In this document: piece after piece, positions 23,036 to 37,062 of the stretch
Numbering within the stretch: position 1 is the first letter of the stretch
Layout: every line of letters begins with the position of its first letter
NCBI RefSeq assembly: GCF_000003605.2
Contig: NW_003146125.1
Span: 1-37,218, forward strand
DNA: 37,218 nucleotides
Direction of reading: 5' to 3'
From: Saccoglossus kowalevskii
Taxonomy: Eukaryota > Hemichordata > Enteropneusta > Harrimaniidae
The notes under the pieces: generated by a model
Told to the model about the DNA's origin: nothing
The model's database searches: none
The model's input: the letters and a program-made list of their open reading frames with translations, nothing else
Program-made: the position numbers and the translations under genes

Positions 23036-26000
23036 TGTGGCCTTACCTGATGTAATACCAACCAATTGTAGCCTTACCTGATGTAATACCAACCAATTGT
23101 GGCCTTACCTGATGTAATACCAACCAATTGTAGCCTTACCTGATGTAATACCAACCAATTGTGGCCTTACCTGATGTAATACCAACCAATTGTGGCCTTA
23201 CCTGATGTAATACCAACCAATTGTGGCCTTACCTGATGTAATACCAACCAATTGTAGCCTTACCTGATGTAATACCAACCAATTGTGGCCTTACCTGATG
23301 TAATACCAACCAATTGTAGTCTTACCTGATGTAATATCAACCAATTGTGGCCTTACCTGATGTAATACCAACCAATTGTGGCCTTACCTGATGCAATACC
23401 AACCAATTGTGGCCTTACCTGATGTAATACCAACCAATTGTGGTCTTACCTGATGCAATACCAACCAATTGTGGCCTTACCTGATGTAATACCAACCAAT
23501 TGTGGCCTTACCTGATGCAATACCAACCAATTGTGGCCTTACCTGATGTAATATCAACCAATTGTGGCCTTACCTGATGCAATACCAACCAATTGTAGCC
23601 TTACCTGATGTAATATCAACCAATTGTGGCCTTACCTGATGTAATATCAACCAATTGTGGCCTTACCTGATGTAATACCAACCAATTGTAGCCTTACCTG
23701 ATGTAATACCAACCAATTGTGGCCTTACCTGATGTAATACCAACCAATTGTGGCCTTACCTGATGTAATACCAACCAATTGTGGCCTTACCTGATGTAAT
23801 ACCAACCAATTGTGGCCTTACCTGATGTAATACCAACCAATTGTGGCCTTACCTGATGTAATACCAACCAATTGTAGCCTTACCTGATGTAATACCAACC
23901 AATTGTGGCCTTACCTGATGTAATACCAACCAATTGTGGCCTTACCTGATGTAATATCAACCAATTGTGGCCTTACCTGATGTAATACCAACCAATTGTG
24001 GCCTTACCTGATGCAATACCAACCAATTGTGGCCTTACCTGATGTAATATCAACCAATTGTGGCCTTACCTGATGTAATACCAACCAATTGTGGCCTTAC
24101 CTGATGCAATACCAACCAATTGTGGCCTTACCTGATGTAATATCAACCAATTGTGGCCTTACCTGATGTAATATCAACCAATTGTGGCCTTACCTGATGT
24201 AATACCAACCAATTGTAGCCTTACCTGATGTAATATCAACCAATTGTGGCCTTACCTGATGCAATACCAACCAATTGTGGCCTTACCTGATGTAATATCA
24301 ACCAATTGTGGCCTTACCTGATGCAATACCAACCAATTGTAGCCTTACCTGATGTAATATCAACCAATTGTGGCCTTACCTGATGTAATACCAACCAATT
24401 GTGGCCTTACCTGATGTAATACCAACCAATTGTAGCCTTACCTGATGTAATACCAACCAATTGTGGCCTTACCTGATGTAATACCAACCAATTGTGGCCT
24501 TACCTGATGTAATACCAACCAATTGTGGCCTTACCTGATGTAATACCAACCAATTGTGGCCTTACCTGATGTAATACCAACCAATTGTAGCCTTACCTGA
24601 TGTAATACCAACCAATTGTGGCCTTACCTGATGTAATACCAACCAATTGTAGTCTTACCTGATGTAATATCAACCAATTGTGGCCTTACCTGATGTAATA
24701 CCAACCAATTGTGGCCTTACCTGATGCAATACCAACCAATTGTGGCCTTACCTGATGTAATATCAACCAATTGTGGCCTTACCTGATGCAATACCAACCA
24801 ATTGTAGCCTTACCTGATGTAATATCAACCAATTGTGGCCTTACCTGATGTAATATCAACCAATTGTGGCCTTACCTGATGTAATACCAAACAATTGTGG
24901 CCTTACCTGATGCAATACCAACCAATTGTGGCCTTACCTGATGTAATATCAACCAATTGTGGCCTTACCTGATGTAATATCAACCAATTGTGGCCTTACC
25001 TGATGTAATATCAACCAATTGTAGCCTTACCTGATGTAATACCAACCAATTGTAGCCTTACCTGATGTAATACCAACCAATTGTAGCCTTACCTGATGTA
25101 ATACCAACCAACTGTAGCCTTACCTGATGCAATACCAACCAATTGTGGCCTTACCTGATGTAATACCAACCAATTGTAGCCTTACCTGATGTAATACCAA
25201 CCATTTGTGGCCTTACCTGATGTAATATCAACCAATTGTGGCCTTACCTGATGTAATACCAACCAATTGTAGCCTTACCTGATGTAATACCAATCAATTG
25301 TGGCCTTACCTGATGTAATACCAACCAATTGTGGCCTTACCTGATGTAATACCAACCAATTGTAGCCTTACCTGATGTAATACCAACCAATTGTGGCCTT
25401 ACCTGATGTAATATCAACCAATTGTGGCCTTACCTGATGTAATATCAACCAATTGTGGCCTTACCTGATGTAATACCAACCAATTGTAGCCTTACCTGAT
25501 GTAATACCAACCAATTGTAGCCTTACCTGATGTAATACCAACCAATTGTAGCCTTACCTGATGCAATACCAACCAATTGTGGCCTTACCTGATGTAATAC
25601 CAACCAATTGTAGCCTTACCTGATGTAATACCAACCATTTGTGGCCTTACCTGATGTAATATCAACCAATTGTGGCCTTACCTGATGTAATACCAACCAA
25701 TTGTAGCCTTACCTGATGTAATACCAACCAATTGTGGCCTTACCTGATGTAATACCAACCAATTGTGGCCTTACCTGATGTAATACCAACCAATTGTAGC
25801 CTTACCTGATGTAATACCAACCAATTGTGGCCTTACCTGATGTAATACCAACCAATTGTGGCCTTACCTGATGTAATACCAACCAATTGTGGCCTTACCT
25901 GATGTAATATCAACCAATTGTGGCCTTACCTGATGTAATACCAACCAATTGTAGCCTTACCTGATGTAATACCAACCAATTGTGGCCTTACCTGATGTAA

Positions 26001-26383
26001 TATCAACCAATTGTAGCCTTACCTGATGTAATACCAACCAATTGTAGCCTTACCTGATGTAATACCAACCAATTGTGGCCTTACCTGATGTAATATCAAC
26101 CAATTGTAGCCTTACCTGATGTAATACCAACCAATTGTAGCCTTACCTGATGTAATATCAACCAACTGTAGCCTTACCTGATGTAATACCAACCATTTGT
26201 GGCCTTACCTGATGTAATATCAACCAATTGTGGCCTTACCTGATGTAATACCAACCAATTGTAGCCTTACCTGATGTAATACCAACCATTTGTGGCCTTA
26301 CCTGATGTAATATCAACCAATTGTGGCCTTACCTGATGTAATACCAACCAATTGTAGCCTTACCTGATGTAATACCAACCAAT

Positions 26384-26390
26384 TGTGTGG
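26384..26390. repeat. 2-bp GT duplication
   Basis: The unit start reads TGTGTGG instead of TGTGG, a simple dinucleotide slip. It explains the 2-bp surplus in the distance between TCTTTCC marks at 22917 and 27569 (150 units plus 2 bp). Confidence 0.9.
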
Positions 26391-26630
26391 CCTTACCTGA
26401 TGTAATACCAACCAATTGTAGCCTTACCTGATGTAATACCAACCAATTGTAGCCTTACCTGATGTAATACCAACCAATTGTGGCCTTACCTGATGTAATA
26501 CCAACCAATTGTGGCCTTACCTGATGTAATACCAACCAATTGTGGCCTTACCTGATGTAATACCAACCAATTGTAGCCTTACCTGATGTAATACCAACCA
26601 TTTGTAGCCTTACCTGATGTAATACCAACC

Positions 26631-26920
26631 AATTGTGGCCTTACCTGATGTAATACCAACCAACTGTAGCCTTACCTGATGTAATACCAACCAACTGTAG
26701 CCTTACCTGATGTAATATCAACCAATTGTAGCCTTACCTGATGTAATACCAACCATTTGTGGCCTTACCTGATGTAATATCAACCAACTGTAGCCTTACC
26801 TGATGTAATACCAACCAACTGTAGCCTTACCTGATGTAATACCAATCATTTGTGGCCTTACCTGATGTAATACCAACCAATTGTGGCCTTACCTGATGTA
26901 ATACCAACCAATTGTAGCCT
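26631..26920. repeat. AAC-rich module with CCAATCATT mark, copy 2
   Basis: Repeats the order of 4868-5160, with the double mark CCAATCATT at about 26846. The offset is 21,766 bp, 702 units plus 4 bp of indels. A few units further on the copies diverge: the left one enters the diverged patch at 5321, while this one continues as ordinary array. Confidence 0.85.
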
Positions 26921-28524
26921 TACCTGATGTAATACCAACCAATTGTGGCCTTACCTGATGTAATACCAACCAATTGTAGCCTTACCTGATGTAATACCAA
27001 CCAATTGTAGCCTTACCTGATGTAATACCAACCAATTGTGGCCTTACCTGATGTAATACCAACCAATTGTGGCCTTACCTGATGTAATATCAACCAACTG
27101 TAGCCTTACCTGATGTAATACCAACCATTTGTGGCCTTACCTGATGTAATATCAACCAATTGTGGCCTTACCTGATGTAATACCAACCAATTGTAGCCTT
27201 ACCTGATGTAATATCAACCAATTGTGGCCTTACCTGATGTAATACCAACCAATTGTAGCCTTACCTGATGTAATACCAATCAATTGTGGCCTTACCTGAT
27301 GTAATACCAACCAATTGTGGCCTTACCTGATGTAATACCAACCAATTGTAGCCTTACCTGATGTAATACCAACCAACTGTAGCCTTACCTGATGTAATAC
27401 CAACCAATTGTGGCCTTACCTGATGTAATACCAACCAATTGTGGCCTTACCTGATGTAATACCAACCAATTGTGGCCTTACCTGATGTAATACCAACCAA
27501 TTGTAGCCTTACCTGATGTAATACCAATCAATTGTAGCCTTACCTGATGTAATACCAACCAATTGTAGTCTTTCCTGATGTAATACCAACCAATTGTGGC
27601 CTTACCTGATGTAATACCAACCAATTGTGGCCTTACCTGATGTAATATCAACCAACTGTAGCCTTACCTGATGTAATACCAACCATTTGTAGCCTTACCT
27701 GATGTAATACCAACCATTTGTAGCCTTACCTGATGTAATACCAACCAATTGTGGCCTTACCTGATGTAATACCAACCAATTGTAGCCTTACCTGATGTAA
27801 TACCAACCAATTGTGGCCTTACCTGATGTAATACCAACCAATTGTGGCCTTACCTGATGTAATACCAACCAATTGTAGCCTTACCTGATGTAATACCAAC
27901 CAATTGTGGCCTTACCTGATGTAATACCAACCAATTGTAGCCTTACCTGATGTAATACCAACCAATTGTGGCCTTACCTGATGTAATACCAACCAATTGT
28001 AGCCTTACCTGATGTAATACCAACCAATTGTGGCCTTACCTGATGTAATACCAACCAATTGTAGCCTTACCTGATGTAATACCAACCAATTGTGGCCTTA
28101 CCTGATGTAATACCAACCAATTGTAGCCATACCTGATGTAATACCAACCAATTGTGGCCTTACCTGATGTAATACCAACCAACTGTAGTCTTACCTGATG
28201 TAATATCAACCAATTGTAGCCTTACCTGATGTAATACCAACCAATTGTGGCCTTACCTGATGTAATACCAACCAATTGTGGCCTTACCTGATGTAATACC
28301 AACCAATTGTAGCCTTACCTGATGTAATACCAACCAATTGTGGCCTTACCTGATGTAATACCAACCAATTGTAGCCATACCTGATGTAATACCAACCAAT
28401 TGTGGCCTTACCTGATGTAATACCAACCAATTGTAGCCTTACCTGATGTAATATCAACCAATTGTAGCCTTACCTGATGTAATACCAATCAATTGTAGCC
28501 TTACCTGATGTAATACCAACCAAT

Positions 28525-28710
28525 TGTAGTCTTACCTGATGTAATATCAACCAATTGTGGCCTTACCTGATGTAATACCAACCAATTGTAGTCTTTCCTG
28601 ATGTAATACCAACCAATTGGGGCCTTACCTGATGTAATACCAACCATTTGTAGCCTTACCTGATGTAATACCAACCAATTGTAGTCTTACCTGATGTAAT
28701 ACCAACCAAT
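28525..28710. repeat. Module S, modified copy
   Basis: TCTTTCC at 28592, flanked by the usual TAGTC-ATATC and G units. The following unit has AATTGGGGCC, seen only here, and the last unit lacks the AAC junction. GCCATACC units lie upstream at 28129 and 28377. Another TCTTTCC unit sits exactly 33 units to the left at 27569. Confidence 0.85.
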
Positions 28711-29142
28711 TGTGGCCTTACCTGATGTAATACCAACCAATTGTAGCTTACCTGATGTAATACCAACCAATTGTGGCCTTACCTGATGTAATACCAACCA
28801 ATTGTGGCTTTACTGATGTAATACCAACCAATTGTGGCCTTACCTGATGTAATACCAACCAATTGTGGCCTTACCTGATGTAATATCAACCAATTGTGGC
28901 CTTACCTGATGTAATATCAACCAATTGTGGCCTTACCTGATGTAATACCAACCAATTGTGACCTTACCTGATGCAATACCAACCAATTGTGGCCTTACCT
29001 GATGTAATATCAACCAATTGTGGCCTTACCTGATGTAATATCAACCAATTGTGGCCTTACCTGATGTAATATCAACCAATTGTAGCCTTACCTGATGTAA
29101 TACCAACCAATTGTAGCCTTACCTGATGTAATACCAACCAAT

Positions 29143-29731
29143 TGTAGCCTTACCTGATGTAATACCAACCAACTGTAGCCTTACCTGATGCAATACCAAC
29201 CAATTGTGGCCTTACCTGATGTAATACCAACCAATTGTAGCCTTACCTGATGTAATACCAACCATTTGTGGCCTTACCTGATGTAATATCAACCAATTGT
29301 GGCCTTACCTGATGTAATACCAACCAATTGTAGCCTTACCTGATGTAATACCAATCAATTGTGGCCTTACCTGATGTAATACCAACCAATTGTGGCCTTA
29401 CATGATGTAATACCAACCAATTGTAGCCTTACCTGATGTAATACCAACCAATTGTGGCCTTACCTGATGTAATACCAACCAATTGTGGCCTTACCTGATG
29501 TAATACCAACCACTTGTGGCCTTACCTGATGTAATACCAACCAATTGTGGCCTTACCTGATGTAATATCAACCAATTGTGGCCTTACCTGATGTAATATC
29601 AACCAATTGTGGCCTTACCTGATGTAATACCAACCAATTGTGGCCTTACCTGATGTAATACCAACCAATTGTAGCCTTACCTGATGTAATACCAACCAAC
29701 TGTAGCCTTACCTGATGCAATACCAACCAAT
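29143..29731. repeat. Higher-order module K, distant copy (19 units)
   Basis: Unit for unit, this segment repeats 1-589, about 940 units (29,142 bp) away. Shared marks include the AAC/TGATGCAAT pair at both ends, which are 17 units apart in each copy (31 to 558; 29173 to 29700), the CCAATC unit and the rare unit ending in CAC near 29510. Differences seen: the first copy has ACCTAATG and TTATCTG units that here are consensus, this copy has TTACATG in the unit at 29391, and one A/G switch at site 4 (unit 29639). The similarity is far above that of neighbouring unrelated blocks, so a shared block ancestor is the simplest reading. Confidence 0.9.
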
Positions 29732-30370
29732 TGTGGCCTTACCTGATGTAATACCAACCATTTGTGGCCTTACCTGATGTAATACCAACCAATTGTGGCC
29801 TTACCTGATGTAATACCAACCAATTGTGGCCTTACCTGATGTAATACCAACCAATTGTAGCCTTACCTGATGTAATACCAACCAATTGTGGCCTTACCTG
29901 ATGTAATACCAACCAATTGTGGCCTTACCTGATGTAATACCAACCAATTGTGGCCTTACCTGATGTAATACCAACCAATTGTGGCCTTACCTGATGTAAT
30001 ATCAACCAATTGTGGCCTTACCTGATGTAATATCAACCAATTGTGGCCTTACCTGATGTAATACCAACCAATTGTAGCCTTACCTGATGTAATACCAACC
30101 AATTGTAGCCTTACCTGATGTAATACCAACCAATTGTGGCCTTACCTGATGTAATACCAACCATTTGTGGCCTTACCTGATGTAATACCAACCAATTGTG
30201 GCCTTACCTGATGTAATACCAACCAATTGTAGCCTTACCTGATGTAATACCAACCAATTGTGGCCTTACCTGATGTAATACCAACCAATTGTAGCCTTAC
30301 CTGATGTAATACCAACCAATTGTAGCCTTACCTGATGTAATATCAACCAATTGTGGCCTTACCTGATGTA

Positions 30371-30570
30371 ATACCAAACCAATTGTAGCCTTACCTGATG
30401 TAATACCAACCAATTGTGGCCTTACCTGATGTAATAACAACCAATTGTAGCCTTACCTGATGTAATACCAACCAATTGTAGCTTTACCTGATGTAATATC
30501 AACCAACTGTAGCTTTACCAGATGTAATACCAACCATTTGTGGCCTTACCTGATGTCATATCAATCAATT
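30371..30570. repeat. Mildly disturbed patch
   Basis: Within 200 bp there are CCAAACC (1-bp gain near 30377), GTAATAACAACC (near 30436), two GCTTTACC units (near 30483 and 30513), TTTACCAGATG (near 30518) and GATGTCATATCAATC (near 30555). The flanking units are ordinary. The changes are fewer than in the other patches. Confidence 0.75.
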
Positions 30571-30816
30571 GTGGCCTTACCTGATGTAATACCAACCAAT
30601 TGTAGCCTTACCTGATGTAATACCAACCATTTGTGGCCTTACCTGATGTAATATCAACCAATTGTGGCCTTACCTGATGTAATACCAACCAATTGTAGCC
30701 TTACCTGATGTAATACCAACCAATTGTGGCCTTACCTGATGTAATACCAACCAATTGTAGCCTTACCTGATGTAATACCAACCAATTGTAGCCTTACCTG
30801 ATGTAATACCAACCAA

Positions 30817-31189
30817 CTGTAGCCTTACCTGATGCAATACCAACCAATTGTGGCCTTACCTGATGTAATACCAACCATTTGTGGCCTTACCTGATGTAAT
30901 ACCAACCAATTGTGGCCTTACCTGATGTAATACCAACCAATTGTAGCCTTACCTGATGTAATACCAACCAATTGTGGCCTTACCTGATGTAATACCAACC
31001 AATTGTAGCCTTACCTGATGTAATACCAACCAATTGTAGCCTTACCTGATGTAATACCAACCAATTGTAGCCTTACCTGATGTAATACCAACCAACTGTA
31101 GCCTTACCTGATGCAATACCAACCAATTGTGGCCTTACCTGATGTAATACCAACCAATTGTAGCCTTACCTGATGTAATACCCACCAAC
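30817..31189. repeat. 9-unit spaced AAC/GCAAT module, copy 2
   Basis: AAC/TGATGCAAT junctions at 30817 and 31096, again 279 bp apart, with the same nine unit types as 7192-7470. It ends with a unit carrying TACCCACC (near 31180), not seen in copy 1. Confidence 0.83.
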
Positions 31190-31623
31190 TGTAGCCTTAC
31201 CTGATGTAATACCAACCAACTGTGGCCTTACCTGATGCAATATCAACCAATTGTGGCCTTACCTGATGTAATACCAACCAATTGTAGCCTTACCTGATGT
31301 AATACCAACCAATTGTGGCCTTACCTGATGTAATATCAACCAACTGTAGCCTTACCTGATGTAATACCAACCAATTGTAGCCTTACCTGATGTAATATCA
31401 ACCAACTGTAGCCTTACCTGATGTAATACCAACCATTTGTGGCCTTACCTGATGTAATATCAACCAATTGTGGCCTTACCTGATGTAATACCAACCAATT
31501 GTGGCCTTACCTGATGTAATACCAACCAATTGTGGCCTTACCTGATGTAATATCAACCAATTGTAGCCTTACCTGATGTAATACCAATCAATTGTAGCCT
31601 TACCTGATGTAATACCAACCAAT

Positions 31624-31809
31624 TGTAGTCTTACCTGATGTAATATCAACCAATTGTGGCCTTACCTGATGTAATACCAACCAATTGTGGCCTTTCCTGA
31701 TGTAATACCAACCAATTGTGGCCTTACCTGATGTAATACCAACCATTTGTAGCCTTACCTGATGTAATACCAACCAACTGTAGCCTTACCTGATGTAATA
31801 CCAACCAAT
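31624..31809. repeat. Module S, weakened copy
   Basis: Order TAGTC-ATATC, G, G with GCCTTTCC, G ending in CATT, A ending in AAC, A. The double mark TAGTCTTTCC is here GGCCTTTCC, so only the site-10 change is kept, and the last unit is TAGCC rather than TAGTC. The copy near 15190-15375 shows the same weakened form. Confidence 0.8.
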
Positions 31810-32491
31810 TGTGGCCTTACCTGATGTAATACCAACCAATTGTAGCCTTACCTGATGTAATACCAACCAATTGTGGCCTTACCTGATGTAATACCAACCA
31901 ATTGTAGCCTTACCTGATGTAATACCAACCAATTGTGGCCTTACCTGATGTAATACCAACCAATTGTGGCCTTACCTGATGTAATACCAACCAATTGTAG
32001 CCTTACCTGATGTAATACCAACCAATTGTGGCCTTACCTGATGTAATATCAACCAATTGTGGCCTTACCTGATGTAATACCAACCAATTGTGGCCTTACC
32101 TGATGTAATACCAACCAATTGTAGCCTTACCTGATGTAATACCAACCAATTGTGGCCTTACCTGATGTAATACCAACCAATTGTAGCCTTACCTGATGTA
32201 ATACCAACCAATTGTGGCCTTACCTGATGTAATACCAACCAATTGTAGCCTTACCTGATGTAATACCAACCAATTGTGGCCTTACCTGATGTAATACCAA
32301 CCAATTGTGGCCTTACCTGATGTAATACCAACCAATTGTAGCCTTACCTGATGTAATACCAACCAATTGTGGCCTTACCTGATGTAATACCAACCAATTG
32401 TAGCCTTACCTGATGTAATACCAATCAATTGTAGCCTTACCTGATGTAATACCAATCAATTGTAGCCTTACCTGATGTAATACCAACCAGT

Positions 32492-32677
32492 TGTAGTCTT
32501 ACCTGATGTAATATCAACCAATTGTGGCCTTACCTGATGTAATACCAACCAATTGTAGTCTTTCCTGATGTAATACCAACCAATTGTGGCCTTACCTGAT
32601 GTAATACCAACCATTTGTAGCCTTACCTGATGTAATACCAACCAACTGTAGTCTTACCTGATGTAATACCAACCAAT
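32492..32677. repeat. Module S, copy 4
   Basis: Strict six-unit copy with TCTTTCC at 32559, preceded by two A-CCAATC units and a unique CCAGTTG junction near 32489. The downstream order, TAGTC, G, A, G, A, G, G, A, G, TAGTC-ATATC, G, G-GCAAT, follows copies 1 and 3 closely and leads into the private-variant patch at 33121. Confidence 0.9.
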
Positions 32678-33120
32678 TGTGGCCTTACCTGATGTAATAC
32701 CAACCAATTGTAGCCTTACCTGATGTAATACCAACCAATTGTGGCCTTACCTGATGTAATACCAACCAATTGTAGCCTTACCTGATGTAATACCAACCAA
32801 TTGTGGCCTTACCTGATGTAATACCAACCAATTGTGGCCTTACCTGATGTAATACCAACCAATTGTAGCCTTACCTGATGTAATACCAACCAATTGTGGC
32901 CTTACCTGATGTAATACCAACCAATTGTAGTCTTACCTGATGTAATATCAACCAATTGTGGCCTTACCTGATGTAATACCAACCAATTGTGGCCTTACCT
33001 GATGCAATACCAACCAATTGTGGCCTTACCTGATGTAATATCAACCAATTGTGGCCTTACCTGATGCAATACCAACCAATTGTAGCCTTACCTGATGTAA
33101 TATCAACCAATTGTGGCCTT

Positions 33121-33300
33121 ACGATGATGTAATATCAACCAATTGTGGCCTTACGTGATGCAATACCAACCAATTGTAGCCTTACCTGATGTAATATCAA
33201 CCAATTGTGGCAATACGTGATGCAATACCAACCAATTGTGGCCTTACCTGATGTAATACCAATCAAATTGTGGCCTTACGTGATGTAATACCAATCAATT
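33121..33300. repeat. Patch with private TTACGTG units
   Basis: Units with TTACGATGATG (near 33121), TTACGTGATG (near 33154 and 33279), GGCAATACGTGATG (near 33210) and CCAATCAAATTG (near 33263). Site 12 C>G creates an ACGTG core, with the only clustered CpGs in the window apart from 5321-5670. Two 1-bp insertions lie in the patch. The repeated private change argues for local copying and the slips argue for error, so both remain possible. Confidence 0.75.
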
Positions 33301-33445
33301 GTGGCCTTACCTGATGTAATATCAACCAATTGTGGCCTTACCTGATGTAATATCAACCAATTGTGGCCTTACCTGATGTAATACCAACCAATTGTAGCCT
33401 TACCTGATGTAATACCAACCAATTGTAGCCTTACCTGATGTAATA

Positions 33446-33454
33446 CATTTTGTA
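33446..33454. repeat. 9-bp insertion in a unit (CATTTTGTA)
   Basis: Between TAATA and CCAACC lie nine extra bases, CATTTTGTA. Part of it resembles the CCATTTGTA junction found in many CATT units, so it may be a short templated copy of one. It follows the disturbed stretch at 33121-33300 by only about 150 bp. Confidence 0.88.
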
Positions 33455-33649
33455 CCAACCAATTGTGGCCTTACCTGATGTAATACCAACCATTTGTGGC
33501 CTTACCTGATGTAATACCAACCAATTGTGGCCTTACCTGATGTAATACCAACCAATTGTAGCCTTACCTGATGTAATACCAACCAATTGTGGCCTTACCT
33601 GATGTAATACCAACCAATTGTAGCCTTACCTGATGTAATACCAACCAAT

Positions 33650-34021
33650 TGTAGCCTTACCTGATGTAATACCAACCAATTGTAGCCTTACCTGATGTAA
33701 TACCAACCAACTGTAGCCTTACCTGATGCAATACCAACCAATTGTGGCCTTACCTGATGTAATACCAACCAATTGTAGCCTTACCTGATGTAATACCAAC
33801 CAACTGTAGCCTTACCTGATGTAATACCAACCAACTGTAGCCTTACCTGATGCAATACCAACCAATTGTGGCCTTACCTGATGTAATACCAACCAATTGT
33901 GGCCTTATCTGATGTAATACCAACCATTTGTGGCCTTACCTGATGTAATATCAACCAATTGTGGCCTTACCTGATGTAATACCAACCAATTGTAGCCTTA
34001 CCTGATGTAATACCAACCAAT
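33650..34021. repeat. 12-unit module with double AAC and TTATCTG, copy 2
   Basis: Same 12 unit types as 18929-19300, with the AAC/GCAAT pairs at 33711 and 33835 (124 bp apart, as in copy 1) and the TTATCTG G unit at 33898. The block just before it (unit following CATT, G, A, G, A, A) resembles 7254-7470 and 30879-31095 rather than the left flank of copy 1, so it joins two modules. Confidence 0.87.
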
Positions 34022-34922
34022 TGTAGTCTTACCTGATGTAATATCAACCAATTGTAGCCTTACCTGATGTAATACCAACCATTTGTAGCCTTACCTGATG
34101 TAATACCAACCAATTGTGGCCTTACCTGATGTAATACCAACCAATTGTAGCCTTACCTGATGTAATACCAACCAATTGTGGCCTTACCTGATGCAATACC
34201 AACCAATTGTAGCCTTACCTGATGTAATACCAACCAATTGTGGCCTTACCTGATGTAATACCAACCAATTGTAGCCTTACCTGATGTAATACCAACCAAT
34301 TGTGGCCTTACCTGATGTAATACCAACCAATTGTGGCCTTACCTGATGTAATACCAACCAATTGTGGCCTTACCTGATGTAATACCAACCAATTGTGGCC
34401 TTACCTGATGTAATACCAACCAATTGTGGCCTTACCTGATGTAATACCAACCAATTGTAGCCTTACCTGATGTAATACCAACCAATTGTGGCCTTACCTG
34501 ATGTAATACCAACCAATTGTAGTCTTACCTGATGTAATATCAACCAATTGTGGCCTTACCTGATGTAATACCAACCAATTGTGGCCTTACCTGATGTAAT
34601 ACCAACCAATTGTGGCCTTACCTGATGTAATATCAACCAATTGTGGCCTTACCTGATGTAATACCAACCAATTGTAGCCTTACCTGATGTAATATCAACC
34701 AATTGTGGCCTTACACTGATGTAATATCAACCAATTGTGGCCTTACCTGATGCAATACCAAACCAATTGTGGCCTTACCTGATGTAATATCAACCAATTG
34801 TGGCCTTACCTGATGCAATATCAACCAATTGTAGCCTTACCTGATGTAATATCAACCAATTGTGGCCTTACCTGATGTAATATCAACCAATTGTGGCCTT
34901 ACCTGATGCAATACCAACCAAT

Positions 34923-35697
34923 TGTAGCCTTACCTGATGTAATATCAACCAATTGTGGCCTTACCTGATGCAATACCAACCAATTGTGGCCTTACCTGAT
35001 GTAATATCAACCAATTGTGGCCTTACCTGATGCAATACCAACCAATTGTAGCCTTACCTGATGTAATATCAACCAATTGTGGCCTTACCTGATGCAATAC
35101 CAACCAATTGTGGCCTTACCTGATGTAATACCAACCAATTGTAGCCTTACCTGATGTAATACCAACCAATTGTGGCCTTACCTGATGTAATATCAACCAA
35201 TTGTGGCCTTACCTGATGTAATACCAACCAATTGTGGCCTTACCTGATGTAATACGAATTAATTGTGGCCTTACCTGATGTAATACCAACCAATTGTAGC
35301 CTTACCTGATGTAATACCAACCAATTGTAGCCTTACCTGATGTAATATCAACCAATTGTGGCCTTACCTGATGTAATACCAACCAATTGTAGCCTTACCT
35401 GATGTAATACCAACCAATTGTGGCCTTACCTGATGTAATACCAACCAATTGTGGCCTTACCTGATGTAATACCAACCAATTGTAGCCTTACCTGATGTAA
35501 TACCAACCAATTGTGGCCTTACCTGATGTAATACCAACCAATTGTAGCCTTACCTGATGTAATACCAACCAATTGTGGCCTTACCTGATGTAATACCAAC
35601 CAATTGTAGCCTTACCTGATGTAATACCAACCAATTGTGGCCTTACCTGATGTAATACCAACCAATTGTAGCCATACCTGATGTAATACCAACCAAT
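34923..35697. repeat. 25-unit module with CGAATTA and CCATACC marks, distant copy
   Basis: Matches 3845-4619 type for type over 25 units at an offset of 31,078 bp, close to 1,000 units. I saw no difference in the unit types. Upstream, the two copies share the alternating ATATC / TGATGCAAT character, but this copy has extra units and slips (TTACACTG near 34715, CCAAACC near 34761). Downstream they part: the right copy goes on into a CTGTAGTC unit near 35725. Confidence 0.9.
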
Positions 35698-36038
35698 TGT
35701 GGCCTTACCTGATGTAATACCAACCAACTGTAGTCTTACCTGATGTAATATCAACCAATTGTAGCCTTACCTGATGTAATACCAACCAATTGTGGCCTTA
35801 CCTGATGTAATACCAACCAATTGTAGCCTTACCTGATGTAATACCAACCAATTGTGGCCTTACCTGATGTAATACCAACCAATTGTAGCCTTACCTGATG
35901 TAATACCAACCAATTGTGGTCTTACCTGATGTAATACCAACCAATTGTAGCCTTACCTGATGTAATACCAATCAATTGTAGCCTTACCTGATGTAATACC
36001 AATCAATTGTAGCCTTACCTGATGTAATACCAACCAAT

Positions 36039-36224
36039 TGTAGTCTTACCTGATGTAATATCAACCAATTGTGGCCTTACCTGATGTAATACCAACCAAT
36101 TGTAGTCTTTCCTGATGTAATACCAACCAATTGTGGCCTTACCTGATGTAATACCAACCATTTGTAGCCTTACCTGATGTAATACCAATCAATTGTGGCC
36201 TTACCTGATGTAATACCAACCAAT
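36039..36224. repeat. Module S, modified copy near right end
   Basis: TCTTTCC at 36106 after A-CCAATC, A-CCAATC, TAGTC-ATATC and G, the same lead-in as at 32492. The fifth unit carries CCAATC and the AAC/TAGTC unit is missing. The next copy is 33 units plus 1 bp to the right. Confidence 0.85.
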
Positions 36225-37062
36225 TGTGGCCTTACCTGATGTAATACCAACCAATTGTAGCCTTACCTGATGTAATACCAACCAATTGTGGCCTTACCTG
36301 ATGTAATACCAACCAATTGTGGCCTTACCTGATGTAATACCAACCAATTGTGGCCTTACCTGATGTAATACCAACCAATTGTGGCCTTACCTGATGTAAT
36401 ATCAACCAATTGTGGCCTTACCTGATGTAATATCAACCAATTGTGGCCTTACCTGATGTAATACCAACCAATTGTAGCCTTACCTGATGTAATACCAACC
36501 AATTGTAGCCTTACCTGATGTAATACCAACCAATTGTGGCCTTACCTGATGTAATACCAACCATTTGTGGCCTTACCTGATGTAATACCAAACCAATTGT
36601 GGCCTTACCTGATGTAATACCAACCAATTGTAGCCTTACCTGATGTAATACCAACCAATTGTGGCCTTACCTGATGTAATACCAACCAATTGTAGCCTTA
36701 CCTGATGTAATACCAACCAATTGTGGCCTTACCTTATGTAATACCAACCAATTGTAGCCATACCTGATGTAATACCAACCAATTGTGGCCTTACCTGATG
36801 TAATACCAACCAATTGTAGCCTTACCTGATGTAATACCAACCAATTGTGGCCTTACCTGATGTAATACCAACCAATTGTGGCCTTACCTGATGTAATACC
36901 AACCAATTGTAGCCATACCTGATGTAATACCAACCAATTGTGGCCTTACCTGATGTAATACCAACCAATTGTAGCCTTACCTGATGTAATACCAATCAAT
37001 TGTAGCCTTACCTGATGTAATACCAATCAATTGTAACCTTACCTGATGTAATACCAACCAAA

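Noticed and set aside
33446-33454. Polyadenylation signal (AATACA) created by the insertion
   Set aside because: A single weak variant hexamer with no downstream element or gene context.
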